Notes: generated by a model not told the origin, from the letters alone. Positions 33,001-41,392 are shown, counted from the first letter of the stretch. The stretch is 64,000 nucleotides of DNA from Microbulbifer sp. ALW1 (GCF_009903625.1 NZ_CP047569.1:4510501-4574500), one strand, 5' to 3'. Numbers and translations: made by a program.

Positions 33001-35690
33001 ACATTGATCAGACGCATATCCCCGAGTGGGGTGTCGTAGCGCAGATCCATAAAGCTGCTTGCGTGACAGTGGGAACAGTTGGTTTCGAGGTAGGTCCGCG
33101 CGCGCTCGTCGAGATCTTCGCTGGTGTCGGCTGCATCAACAAATTTGTCGTGGTTATCGGAACTGCCGATGTCCTCGGATAGCAGCGCGATGGTATTGAA
33201 CACGTCCAGCTGATTGGCAATCGAGGTATCGCTTTCGCCGTACTGGAATTGCCGGTTCAGTTGACGGGTGTGCACCGCCAGGGGCTCGCGACTGCCACTT
33301 CCTATGTGGCAGGATCCGCAGTCGGCGGCTGACTGCACAGCCCGCTGACGGCTTTCAATGCCGCCGTCCACCACTGTGAGGGTTTCGGTCACCAGGTCAG
33401 CGTCGGTACCGGCGCTGTTCCAGTAATAGTTGGCCGCCTGCCACTTGCCAGTATCCTGGCGGAACAGTACGGACGTGGTAAACGGTTGTTGCGGATTGCC
33501 TGCGGTGGCGATGCTCTGGTGTTTTACCAGCACGGTGCCGATTGGCAGATCCCATTTATTGGTCTCATCAAATTCGATCTGTTCGTTGTTGGGCACCGCG
33601 ATAAAATGTCGCAGCGCCGAACCGTCGAACCAGCCTTCGGTGTTGAGCGCATATTCGATAACACCACTCACCGGCTCAAGCGTTTGCAGATCGGCGAACA
33701 ATCCGGTCTCGGAGAGCTTGGCCGGGATCACCGCCGCTTCCGCATCGTCGTCCACCACTTTGTAAATGGTGGACTGACCGCCGTACTCCACACCGTAGGT
33801 AGCGACGAGCAGAGTATCGCCGCTCAGGTCAGTGCCGAACGAAGCGATATTTTCCGGGAAGGCTTCACTGATCAACTCCTTAGCTTCGCCATCCACAATG
33901 GACCAGATACGCTTGGTAACATAGTCCCCAAAAACAAAGTGGCCACTCAGCCCCGGCAGGTTATCGCCTCGATACACCACGCCGCCGATGATGGAAAAAC
34001 CGGTGGGGTGCGCGTAGCCATCCCGCGGCGGTTCGAAATCGGTACTGCAATTTTTACCGGGATCACCGCCAAGGTCACCGCGGTTGTTAGTGCCTTCGCA
34101 CACCGGCCAGCCGTAGTTGTTACCCTTTTCGATCAGGTTTACTTCCTCAAAGCCGGCTTGGCCCACTTCGGTTTCCCACAGGGTGTAAGGCGCTTCGGTA
34201 TCGAAACTCCAGCGCCAGGGATTGCGGTGGCCGTAGGACCAGATTTCTTCACGGAAACCGGGCACGCCGACAAACGGGTTGTCCGCCGGGATTTCGTAAT
34301 ACTTACCGTTGACCGCCTGCTCCACTGGTTTGATACGGATAAAGCTGCCCAGCAGGTTGTCGGTTTCCTGTGCGCCATTGTTGGTGCGCGGGTCTTCCGG
34401 ATAACTCATGGTGGCGCTGTGGCCGTAAGCGCCGTCGCCAATACCGAGGTACAGGTAGTTGTCTTCCGGGTGGAACTGCATCATGCCACCCTTATGATCC
34501 GGCCCACGTTGGGGTACCCGCAGGATTTCCGTGCGCGAAGAGACCAATACCTGAACTGGATCGTTCGGGTTATCCACGGTCCAGCGCTCGAGAACCCCGT
34601 CGCCATAACTGCCATCGGGCGCGCGCTCGTTGTCGTCAGTGCCGTGAATGTAATAGATATAAATGTGGCCGTTGCTGGCGTAGCCCGGATCAAAGGCCAT
34701 GCTCAACAGCCCCTGTTCGTGGTAATTGCGTACCTCGCCGTTGATATTCAACAGCTCGCGGATTTCCCCCGGCGCCACATCCTCGCGATTGGGAAAAACA
34801 AAAATGCTCCCGGTTTTATCCACCACATACAGCAGGTCATTGATGCCATCCGGAATCACCATCACCGGGGACATAAACTGGCCCTGCAGGTTCGGGTAGG
34901 CCACCTCGAAACGGTAGTTTCCGCCGGATACATTGCCGCTGATCGGGAAGTTCAGCGACTGTGCCAACAGTGGCCGTGTGCTCGGAGGAAGATCTTCATC
35001 CGTTTCTTCATCCAACCCACACACCGCCGCCGGCTGCCACTGATTGTCGATGTAGCAGGGATTACCGCTGTACAGAAGATCCGCCGTCTGCGCGCCACCA
35101 TTGTCATTGAAGATGACATTGAGCGAATCCGGCATAACACCGTTATTCAAATGTGCGGTGAAGTCATAGCAGTAGTTTCCCGCGGACTCTGTCATCGCCA
35201 CACCTGGCCAGCCGGGAAGGTTGTTCACACTGCCGGCAGGGGTTGGGTTCCAGAAGTAAATATACGGGGCCGCATAATTTGGGGGGTTGTCGAAGCAGAT
35301 ACTGGTTGAGGTGCCTTCGGGCGGTGGCTCGACAATTTCCGTGACCGTGATGGCCTTGCTCGCATCATCAAAAGTGATTCGGTAATGACCATTTTCCAGC
35401 AGGTAATCATTGGCCGGATAGGCTTCATCCCAGTTCTGGTAGTGGCTGATTTTGAAGCGCGGATTGGCGTTATCAAAGGTCTGTTCGGTGACCCAGACGC
35501 CGGTGCTGGCGTCGTAGGTCATCGCCGTAGAACCCCAATCGTTTGGGGTACCGCGGAACCAGGCTTCGGACCAGGATTGCGCACTGGCAACGAAAGGCAG
35601 GGCAAACAGACATACCAACGCGACACAGACACGCAGGCAAACGGCAGCAACGGAGTGTAACACTCCGGCTTTCACGGGGGCAGAAATCAT
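30033..35690 (-). CDS. Giant starch-module/sugar-dehydrogenase-like/multihaem cytochrome fusion
   Basis: A 1885-residue exported protein with a signal peptide cut near FVASAQ. Parts in order: an RGT-N-x-W starch module like that of the secreted amylase (about 40-120); a CBM26-like module (about 130-215, ICFDNPPNY, NLPGWPG); a PQQ-type sugar/sorbosone dehydrogenase-like propeller (about 250-650, HEQGLLSMAFDPGY, YGHRNPWRW); a diheme domain resembling the SO_2930 family with CGSCH (about 791) and CSHCH (about 871); a bacterial Ig-like region; a second CBM26-like module (about 1140-1235); cytochrome c CASCH (about 1317); and DUF1595/1592/1588/1585-type domains with CAACH (about 1752). Electron flow from sugar oxidation to haems is inferred. 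It heads the operon behind a MalT-like box. GGAG precedes the ATG. Confidence 0.88.
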   Translation of the reverse strand: MISAPVKAGVLHSVAAVCLRVCVALVCLFALPFVASAQSWSEAWFRGTPNDWGSTAMTYDASTGVWVTEQTFDNANPRFKISHYQNWDEAYPANDYLLENGHYRITFDDASKAITVTEIVEPPPEGTSTSICFDNPPNYAAPYIYFWNPTPAGSVNNLPGWPGVAMTESAGNYCYDFTAHLNNGVMPDSLNVIFNDNGGAQTADLLYSGNPCYIDNQWQPAAVCGLDEETDEDLPPSTRPLLAQSLNFPISGNVSGGNYRFEVAYPNLQGQFMSPVMVIPDGINDLLYVVDKTGSIFVFPNREDVAPGEIRELLNINGEVRNYHEQGLLSMAFDPGYASNGHIYIYYIHGTDDNERAPDGSYGDGVLERWTVDNPNDPVQVLVSSRTEILRVPQRGPDHKGGMMQFHPEDNYLYLGIGDGAYGHSATMSYPEDPRTNNGAQETDNLLGSFIRIKPVEQAVNGKYYEIPADNPFVGVPGFREEIWSYGHRNPWRWSFDTEAPYTLWETEVGQAGFEEVNLIEKGNNYGWPVCEGTNNRGDLGGDPGKNCSTDFEPPRDGYAHPTGFSIIGGVVYRGDNLPGLSGHFVFGDYVTKRIWSIVDGEAKELISEAFPENIASFGTDLSGDTLLVATYGVEYGGQSTIYKVVDDDAEAAVIPAKLSETGLFADLQTLEPVSGVIEYALNTEGWFDGSALRHFIAVPNNEQIEFDETNKWDLPIGTVLVKHQSIATAGNPQQPFTTSVLFRQDTGKWQAANYYWNSAGTDADLVTETLTVVDGGIESRQRAVQSAADCGSCHIGSGSREPLAVHTRQLNRQFQYGESDTSIANQLDVFNTIALLSEDIGSSDNHDKFVDAADTSEDLDERARTYLETNCSHCHASSFMDLRYDTPLGDMRLINVETTGGAARLRPFDHASSLVYIYQTTDNNRMPKGTRYTNPVAEALFREWIDGTGLQQVGIQLDAGSDRLNGGDAMTVQVYSLYDNGFTAPVPNAPSVSSSNGNVLAVESVGSDDFVLRAGNTGTAIVTVQQGGFSAQLTISVTSIDTAITGLEIAPKGQLLESSRQLVAVGLRADGTRENIFGQVSWSIASGPASVDQTGLVTRTGTGAVTVEAIIGEFTASLTLEEGFDGIRLRYDNPDNWEQVYVHLWVTVDGQDQPLTQWPGLLMSGPDADGWWTHSVEQEDLHNGQINLVFNNDNGEQTGDQRNIDESASFVGGAWEPWTPDGPVGGDTSRVSVIGGTTADGGRDYSIGSVITVNADDAPLGTVFGGWSGDASPYIVSDPSLPQVQLLIPQHDLSLVALFPSATNEYEAGQNFYAAQCASCHGDQGQGAVALALAGKGANWQLGDLTQYIEDFMPMDAAANCTGDEAGACAYEVARLIVEEAWSSGNCSGSDCDGSNLDQRNLRLLTREEYLNSVRDIFGIDFDSSLMNPVPADGRYRNFDTASYLSAGNDRTLGYEMVAEQVAELAIGQTGFMNLVSGCGDVQCVVDTLGFRLFRRPLQSAEISRYTGLYSSDDDGRLALQAMLMSPHFMYRSELGVLDSESGLYRLDNYEVATLLSYTFWATTPDDTLLLAATEQNFDVAAQVDRLLADSRAELGLRRFIGGWLINNQYPFPAITDTNLVAAFKEETVGFVLENIRTNAAFGELLSANYTWANGDLAAHYGLDTSGSDWAMRTFPSGDPRSGSGLLGHGSFLASRTSTVNPAPIKRGVYVREVLMCQEFPPPAAADFNVVFEDTDSNREATARHTSDPACAACHQFIDGVGFGFERFGSDALYRTIETIGTGEQREIDDSGSIKSLYTPATVMDPTSPSYDFYSVPELAGLIAGSDQGEACFARQFYRYVVGREEGASDDVIIHSTSEDLRNGGGMRDMLRTLVLSDAFTLRR

Positions 35691-36081
35691 CGCTATGCTC
35701 CGGGAGTTATTTTTATCCGGATGGCCGCCCTACGTTTTGTGGGCGACTTTTAATTATTCGCTGAAGAGCGCTTATATTTATTCGCTGAAGGGCTCCCAGC
35801 GGCTTTGGTGCTGATGCCGCATTTGCACAGGATCAAATTACGCTGTTACGAGGGGATTGCCTCCTCCCTCCCCGGGGCGTAGTAGCTCCAAGTGCCAGAA
35901 ATTTGACTGATCGCACATCATCGAAGGGAATTGGTCGGACCGAAAATCAGCAGAACAAAGCCCGGCCGGTACAAATAGATGAAACGCACCGGTCCGAAGA
36001 AAATTCAGTCCAGAATAAGGAAAATTACGTGAATTGATCAACGCTCGGCAAGACATCTCGCCAGAAGATTCGTAATGCAGG
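35691..36081. other. Gene-free promoter region of cytochrome-fusion operon
   Basis: This 391-base stretch has no credible gene. It contains the MalT-like box at 35860-35885 and two copies of TTATTCGCTGAAG (about 35755 and 35780) between that box and the start codon. The rest, next to the end of the diguanylate cyclase gene, shows nothing recognisable. Confidence 0.6.
35860..35885. promoter_or_regulatory. MalT-like composite box of cytochrome/amylase operon
   Basis: CCTCCTCCCTCCCC directly followed by GGGGCGTAGTAG. Both the sequence and the 14-base offset between arms equal those at 10581-10606. It lies about 170 bases upstream of the giant fusion gene, placing that gene in the alpha-glucan regulon. 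Confidence 0.65.
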
Positions 36082-37248
36082 TTAGGCCGGCTCGACTCGT
36101 AGGAGCCCGCGCCGCTCACGACAAAAAAAGTGGCTCTGATTGCGCCCGTGATTCTTCGCCGCATACAGAGCCGTGTCGGCATCCTGAATTACTTGATCCG
36201 GACTGGGTGCAACTTTCGCCTCCATAGTTGTACCTCCAATACTCGCAGTTATCTGTCGGAGGTTATCCGGACGTCCCTGATGAGGGATGGCACACTGGGC
36301 GATGGCCTGGTGCAGGTTATTTGCCATTACGGTCAGCTGTCTGCTATCCGTGTTTGGTAGCAACAGAGCAAACTCTTCACCGCCATAGCGTGCCAGCAAC
36401 TCGCCACTTCTATGCACACACTGACTTATTGCATCACTGACCAGCCGCAGGCAATGATCGCCTGCCACATGGCCATGGTGATCGTTGTACGCCTTGAAGT
36501 AGTCAATATCCAGCAATAGCAGGGAAAGCGGCAGGCCGTTGCGCGCGGCCCGATTCAGCTCAGCCTGCAATGATTCATCAAAATGGCGACGGTTCGACAG
36601 TCCGGTAAGTCCATCTTGTAAAGAAAGCGCACGCAATCTGATGTTCAGCTCGATCGAGCGCGCAATTGACCGGTGCACAGGCAGAAACGCCAGTAAAATC
36701 ACTACCGCGTATACCGAAAGCGCCATGGCGAGCACGTAGGACTGGTATGTGCCAGCACTGATTAGGAAGCCGATGCCGGGGACAACGGTAGGAAGGAAAA
36801 AAGCGAACAGCGTCTTGGGGTCCGCTGCATAACCGACCACTGCACAGGCACTCAGCCCCATCACCCACATGCTCACAACCGGTGAGTAAGTGGGATCGCC
36901 TGCCGGCACAAAGGCGAACCATGCGAGACCGTACAGGCTTCCCTGAAGCGCAGACATCATTGCAAAGTAGCGCTGCCAGCGCCCACAGTCTGACAAATCA
37001 TCCGCATTCCGTAGATAAGCGAAGTACAGCGGTATCCGCACAAAAGAGACAGCTACAAGACTGCACAACCAGAGCACCAATTGAACGCTTGATGCCACCC
37101 CCCAAAAGCCCGCAATTAGCAGGGCACCGGCAACGGGGTGGCTGATTGCCAGCGTCCAGGTGTGCTTATAGACACTGGCCACTCTTTGAGCCCGGGCCTG
37201 TTCTTGCTGGCTTTTATGGTCGGCAGACATACAAGCTAATTTCGTCAT
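36082..37248 (-). CDS. Diguanylate cyclase (GGDEF), membrane-bound
   Basis: A 388-residue protein with about six membrane segments (residues about 30-190) and a C-terminal GGDEF domain. The active site is complete (LARYGGEEFALLLP), so it should make cyclic di-GMP. The inhibitory site five residues upstream reads R-S-G-E instead of R-x-x-D, so feedback inhibition may be weak. ATG 37248 or 37230 is preferred; an in-frame ATG at 37392 lies next to the terminator of the upstream amylase and cannot be a sensible start. I see no direct link to the starch genes. Confidence 0.88.
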   Translation of the reverse strand: MTKLACMSADHKSQQEQARAQRVASVYKHTWTLAISHPVAGALLIAGFWGVASSVQLVLWLCSLVAVSFVRIPLYFAYLRNADDLSDCGRWQRYFAMMSALQGSLYGLAWFAFVPAGDPTYSPVVSMWVMGLSACAVVGYAADPKTLFAFFLPTVVPGIGFLISAGTYQSYVLAMALSVYAVVILLAFLPVHRSIARSIELNIRLRALSLQDGLTGLSNRRHFDESLQAELNRAARNGLPLSLLLLDIDYFKAYNDHHGHVAGDHCLRLVSDAISQCVHRSGELLARYGGEEFALLLPNTDSRQLTVMANNLHQAIAQCAIPHQGRPDNLRQITASIGGTTMEAKVAPSPDQVIQDADTALYAAKNHGRNQSHFFCRERRGLLRVEPA

Positions 37249-37355
37249 GGATTCTGTTGTCACAATTGTCAGGAGTAACAACAGGTAGATCAATGGCTGG
37301 GCCGGCCATGATCCCTGACAGATATCACAGACTTCGCATAAGCATAATGACAGGC

Positions 37356-37388
37356 AAAAAAAAGCCGATACCAGAAGTCCTGGTATCG
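37356..37388 (-). terminator. Rho-independent terminator of second amylase
   Basis: On the minus strand CGATACCAG, a five-base loop and CTGGTATCG are followed by GC and a run of eight T. It lies 106 bases after the stop of the amylase at 37494 and before the diguanylate cyclase. Confidence 0.85.
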
Positions 37389-37417
37389 ACAAGCCTTTCG
37401 ACGAGAAAGAGAAGATT

Positions 37418-37466
37418 GGGGTCTTACCTGACCCCGGGATGCCTGGATTCCCGCATTCGCGGGAAT
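37418..37466. repeat. REP-like palindromic element
   Basis: GGGGTC...GACCCC (37418-37435) is followed by ATTCCCGC-ATTC-GCGGGAAT (37447-37466), a type of palindrome common between proteobacterial genes as dispersed extragenic repeats. Only one copy is seen in the window. It stands between the amylase stop and its terminator. Confidence 0.55.
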
Positions 37467-37493
37467 GACCAGATGATTCGCAAATTAGATACT

Positions 37494-39254
37494 TTAGCGC
37501 GCGCTCAATTCTGTAGATTCAATCGCACCCAATAGCAGGGTGTCGAACTCGGTATCAAACGTGAGGGAGCCGTTTTCCACCCGGGCCTCGGCGCCGGAGT
37601 AGTAATCTTTCACCAAGGTGCCCTCGGCAAATACCTCACCAGTATTCACGGACTTTTCGCCGACTGACATATCCAGTGCGACCAGCACGCGATCTTCGTC
37701 CAGCGTGCGGGAGAAAATATACGGTGCTTCGCTCAGCTGCTTGTGTACACCGGCACCTACAGCTACGTGGGACTGACGGAACTGTCCGAGTTTCTGCCAG
37801 TGGCTCAGAATCTCACTGGTCTTTGCCTGCTCAATGCTGCTCCAGTCCATCGGCACACGCATGGAAGCATCGCCGTAAGCCTGCTCATCAATCATCGGGC
37901 GGGCAATTTCGTCGCCGTAATAAATCTGCGCAGCACCCGGGGCCAGCATCAGTTTCAGCGCGGCACTTTTCACCTGTTTGCGCTCGCGGTCAAACGAGTG
38001 GTGGTCGTCGTGGGAGCCCAGGTAATTCAGTACGGAAACGCCTTCCAGCTCGCCGCCGTGCAAAATGCTGGAGTATTCGCTAAAAATACTTTCCATATCC
38101 TGAGACGCGTGTGCAGCGAAGCCCATGTTGATCAGACTGTCGAAACCGTAGTCGAAGAAGTCCACCTTACGGTCGCCGAAATCGTATAAACGGCCGTCAC
38201 TGCTGGCGAAATCCTTCACACCGTAGTGGAAAACCTCACCCACCATAAAGAATCCGCGATCATCCAGTTTCTCTTGTGGGTTGTTCGCCTTCCACTCTTC
38301 CAGTGCGATACTCGCTTCCTTCTTGAGTACAGCCCAGATTTCCGGCTCCACGTGTTTTACGGTATCTACGCGGAAGCCATCCACACCGTATTCGCGCACC
38401 CAGTCGGTAAGCCATTTGACGATGTAGTATTTGGGCGCGCGCGGATAACCGGTGCGCTCGAAGAAAGCGTCGAGCTCGGCTACTTCCTGCGTGAGGCGAC
38501 CTTCGCGCTGCCACTTCTCAGTGAGCTGTGGCGGCAGCTCTACGGGTTTTTCGCTCTCAGTCAGAATATCTGGCAGGTTGTCGGTCAAGGCGCACTGCAC
38601 GTTCTGGGCAAAGCTGCTCCAGTCACATTGGGGGTTGGTGCGCACCCAGTCCGACGGCCACAGGGGGTCTTCACTGGTTACCGGCCCCGTATGATTGATG
38701 ATCACATCCAGCAGGATACGCACACCCTTGCTGCGGGCGACCTGGATCAGCTCGGCCAGCTCATCTTCGGTACCGAAGTTTTCGTCCACATTGGTCCAGT
38801 CCTTGGGCCAGTAGCCGTGGAAGGCATAGGTGCGCTTGTCTCCCTCATCGAAACCGTGCACGTTTTCGATGATCGGCGACATCCAGATGGCATCCACACC
38901 CAAGTCGGTGAAGTAGCCTTCTTCCAGTTTCTGGATCACACCGCGCAGGTCACCGCCAAGGAAACCGCGCATATAGGCCGCGTCGTTTTTGCGACCGTAA
39001 GCCAGGTCATTATCCGGGTTGCCGTTGTGGAAGCGATCCGGAAGCATGAAATAAATGGTGGCGTTGTTCCAGAATTGGTCCGCCGCGCTCGACTTGACAT
39101 GAGTCAATACAGGGGCCGCCGTTTCCGGCGATGATGCGGCCGCCTGAGTATTCTCCCGGGCGCCAGCTGCAGAAACAGACTCGCTATCGGAACAGGCGCT
39201 GATGGTCAGTGCCGCTGCGGAGATCAGGGCTGCCAAACCGGTCATTTTTCTCAT
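37494..39254 (-). CDS. MalS-like GH13 alpha-amylase lipoprotein (paralogue)
   Basis: A 586-residue GH13 lipoprotein (lipobox LTISACSDS) closely parallel to the enzyme at 26819-28579, with matching blocks such as SDWVRTNPQCDW against TEWVRTAPVCDW. The catalytic residues are Asp about 297 (GVDGFRVDTVKH), Glu about 340 (MVGEVFHYG) and Asp about 416 (LGSHDDHHS). The linker after the lipobox is Ala/Ser-rich rather than Pro/Glu-rich. It is monocistronic: a MalT-like box lies 68 bases upstream and a terminator follows. Two membrane-anchored paralogues with separate promoters suggest division of labour, for instance over chain length or location. Confidence 0.92.
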   Translation of the reverse strand: MRKMTGLAALISAAALTISACSDSESVSAAGARENTQAAASSPETAAPVLTHVKSSAADQFWNNATIYFMLPDRFHNGNPDNDLAYGRKNDAAYMRGFLGGDLRGVIQKLEEGYFTDLGVDAIWMSPIIENVHGFDEGDKRTYAFHGYWPKDWTNVDENFGTEDELAELIQVARSKGVRILLDVIINHTGPVTSEDPLWPSDWVRTNPQCDWSSFAQNVQCALTDNLPDILTESEKPVELPPQLTEKWQREGRLTQEVAELDAFFERTGYPRAPKYYIVKWLTDWVREYGVDGFRVDTVKHVEPEIWAVLKKEASIALEEWKANNPQEKLDDRGFFMVGEVFHYGVKDFASSDGRLYDFGDRKVDFFDYGFDSLINMGFAAHASQDMESIFSEYSSILHGGELEGVSVLNYLGSHDDHHSFDRERKQVKSAALKLMLAPGAAQIYYGDEIARPMIDEQAYGDASMRVPMDWSSIEQAKTSEILSHWQKLGQFRQSHVAVGAGVHKQLSEAPYIFSRTLDEDRVLVALDMSVGEKSVNTGEVFAEGTLVKDYYSGAEARVENGSLTFDTEFDTLLLGAIESTELSAR

Positions 39255-39321
39255 TATCTTCTCTCGGTCGTTATCGAACGGTCATCACTGCAGCCTAATG
39301 TACCCGCCAGCCCTACGGTTT

Positions 39322-39347
39322 CATCCTCCTGGGGTGGGGCGTAGATG
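39322..39347. promoter_or_regulatory. MalT-like composite box of second amylase
   Basis: CATCCTCCTGGGGT followed by GGGGCGTAGATG, again with a 14-base offset between arms as at 10581 and 35860. It is 68 bases upstream of the amylase start codon, a normal distance for a class-I-like activator site. Confidence 0.65.
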
Positions 39348-39538
39348 AAAAAAGCAGCGGCCGGTGATAGGCTTGACCTCCCAGTCATGGGGCCACCCAC
39401 AAGCCGATTTCAGGCATTCAGAACAAAGGGTGGTATCCGCTCACGTCCGCTGATGCGCGGCATGCGGAGAGAACTCTCAATGAGAGACTCTTAATGAGAG
39501 AACTTAGGGACCAGATTTCCAAATTTGAAGGAGTGAAC

Positions 39539-40384
39539 ATGCAGGAAAAACCCATCGTATTCGTGGTAGTAGACCCCAACGATGACCGCCACGTAGCGCT
39601 GGAGCGCGCCCTGGCCACCGCCCGCGAGCGCAATCCACAACCCAAACTCGCGGTATTCGTCGCCGTGGATGGCGAAGCCGTCGACACCCGCGCAGTGAAC
39701 GATCACCTGTTCCGCGACGAGTTCTGGTTCCGCGACCAGATCCGCAAGCCCATCGAAGAGGCCGGCGTGGAGTTTGAAATCAACGTCTGCTGGTCCAGTG
39801 ACTGGCAGGGCGCGATCATTCAGGAATCCAAGCGCTACAACGCGGAAATGATCTACCTGCCGGTGCACGCGCGTACCAGCAGCCGCCGCTTTACCTTCGC
39901 CGAGTCCAAGTGGCAGGTACTGAAGCACGCCAAGTGCCCGGTGGTACTGATTCGCCCCGGTGCCAAGGACCGCCGCAAAGTGGTACTGGCCACCGTCAAC
40001 TACCAAGCCCAGACCACCCAGCAGCGCCAGCTCAACCGGCAGATTACCGAGCGTGCGGGCTATATCGCCGAAGTCTACGGTGCCGAGTTGCATCTGGTGA
40101 ATGCCTTCCTGGATTCCATGCTGTATCCCGATCGCGGCGCCCTGGCCAAGTTGGCGCAAAAAACCGGCGTACCCACCGACCGTATCCACGTAAAGCAGGG
40201 CTACACCAACGAAGTGGTAGCCGAGATCGCCAAGGAGATCGACGCCGATGTGGTGGTGATGGGCACCCTGAACCAGTACGGGGAAACCGGCTCACTACTG
40301 CGCGGCAATACCGCCGAGCGGGTCATCGGCTCCGTGGAAACCGATGTGATGGTGTGTAACGCCTTTACCACAACCGCGCACTGA
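39539..40384 (+). CDS. Universal stress protein (tandem UspA domains)
   Basis: A 281-residue protein of two UspA domains (about 1-140 and 150-281). The first starts PIVFVVVDPNDDRH; the second ends with MGTLNQYGETGSLLRGNTAERVI, close to the G-2x-G-9x-G-(S/T) nucleotide-binding motif. It resembles the UspE-type double-domain proteins. It should be cytoplasmic and bind ATP, helping survival under stress. ATG 39539 is chosen for its strong site AAGGAG six bases upstream; an ATG at 39494 lacks one. It diverges from the amylase gene and a hairpin at 40399-40420 follows it. Confidence 0.9.
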   Translation: MQEKPIVFVVVDPNDDRHVALERALATARERNPQPKLAVFVAVDGEAVDTRAVNDHLFRDEFWFRDQIRKPIEEAGVEFEINVCWSSDWQGAIIQESKRYNAEMIYLPVHARTSSRRFTFAESKWQVLKHAKCPVVLIRPGAKDRRKVVLATVNYQAQTTQQRQLNRQITERAGYIAEVYGAELHLVNAFLDSMLYPDRGALAKLAQKTGVPTDRIHVKQGYTNEVVAEIAKEIDADVVVMGTLNQYGETGSLLRGNTAERVIGSVETDVMVCNAFTTTAH

Positions 40385-40398
40385 CACCCTTGTCTTCC

Positions 40399-40420
40399 GG
40401 CCCCGCATTCGCGGGGCCTT
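40399..40420 (+). terminator. Hairpin after universal stress protein gene
   Basis: GGCCCCGC-ATTC-GCGGGGCC is a perfect 8-bp stem with a four-base loop just after the stop codon. Only two T follow, so termination is probable but not typical. Confidence 0.55.
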
Positions 40421-40512
40421 CCATTCCCTGTCTCCTCCCCAGTGAAGGCTGAAGTACGCTTCCCGCAGACATTGGATACTGACACTCTGGCCCTGAACCA
40501 AGAGACAGAACA

Positions 40513-41358
40513 ATGCACAAGAAGCTCACCCTCGCCGCGACTTTAATGCTGGCTACCCAACCCATAATTGCCAGCATACCGCCAGCATCAAGCTCCACTG
40601 CTCTACCGAACGTTCACGTCATGCCCGCCGTCGAAATGGGCACCCTGCAACGAGAGCGCAGCTACCGCGTTTATCTGCCCGAGAGTTACGACGAATCCGA
40701 TACGCACTATCCGGTACTGTATATGCACGACGGACAAAACCTGTTCGATGATGCTACCTCCTATGTCGGCGAATGGGGTGTGGATGAAACGCTCAATCAC
40801 TTGGCACAGACCTGCGGCCTGGAAATAATCGTTATAGGGGTGGATCATGGCGACAAACTGCGCATGACAGAATTGAACCCCTATGACAATGCGCGTTTCG
40901 GCAAGGGCGAAGGCGATGCCTATGTGGACTTCCTGGTTAAGGAGCTAAAGCCCCACATAGACCGCTCCTTCCGCACACTCCCCGAGCGGAAGCACACCGC
41001 GATAATGGGAAGCTCCATGGGCGGACTTATCTCCAACCATGCAATCAACCGACACCCCCAGACTTTTGGTATTGCCGGAATATTTTCACCGTCTTACTGG
41101 ATAGCGCCGGATATATTCGCGGCGACGCAAGACAATGCCGCACTGGCGGATACGCGGGTGTACCTGGTAACGGGCGCGCTGGAGGGGTCATCCATGACGG
41201 AGGGATTCAACCGTATGCAAAAGCTACTGGCAGAGCACAGTATTCCCGAACAATGGCAGGCGAGGCTTGATGCGAAAGGTGAGCACAACGAGGCATTCTG
41301 GCGGAGGACGTTTCCGCAGGCGGTAAGCTGGCTGTATGGCCGGCAATGTGAAAAATAA
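40513..41358 (+). CDS. Exported esterase, alpha/beta-hydrolase (Esterase D-like family)
   Basis: A 281-residue exported hydrolase with a signal peptide cut near PIIASIPPA. YRVYLPESYD, PVLYMHDGQNLFDD and the nucleophile motif GSSMGG identify the putative-esterase family PF00756 (Esterase D/enterochelin-esterase/feruloyl-esterase type). The triad histidine is likely in KGEHNEAFWRR near the C-terminus. It could cleave carbohydrate or siderophore esters. A ribosome site AGAGACAGAACA precedes the ATG. It is transcribed alone and ends in a strong bidirectional terminator. Confidence 0.85.
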   Translation: MHKKLTLAATLMLATQPIIASIPPASSSTALPNVHVMPAVEMGTLQRERSYRVYLPESYDESDTHYPVLYMHDGQNLFDDATSYVGEWGVDETLNHLAQTCGLEIIVIGVDHGDKLRMTELNPYDNARFGKGEGDAYVDFLVKELKPHIDRSFRTLPERKHTAIMGSSMGGLISNHAINRHPQTFGIAGIFSPSYWIAPDIFAATQDNAALADTRVYLVTGALEGSSMTEGFNRMQKLLAEHSIPEQWQARLDAKGEHNEAFWRRTFPQAVSWLYGRQCEK

Positions 41359-41392
41359 AATGGGGCGCCTGGCGGCGCCCCATTTTATTTTT
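41351..41392. terminator. Bidirectional rho-independent terminator
   Basis: A 19-bp perfect stem, AAAAATAAAATGGGGCGCC with its complement around a TGGC loop, with A- and T-tracts on the two sides. It serves the esterase gene (its stop codon is inside) and, on the minus strand, the halogenase-like gene 45 bases away. Confidence 0.9.

Noticed and set aside
33486..35309. Plus-strand 607-codon open frame
   Set aside because: Antisense shadow of the cytochrome fusion; GC-rich codon bias keeps the opposite frame open, and no motif is seen.
35838..36182. Minus-strand 114-codon frame
   Set aside because: It overlaps the diguanylate cyclase end and the MalT-like box and has no coding character.
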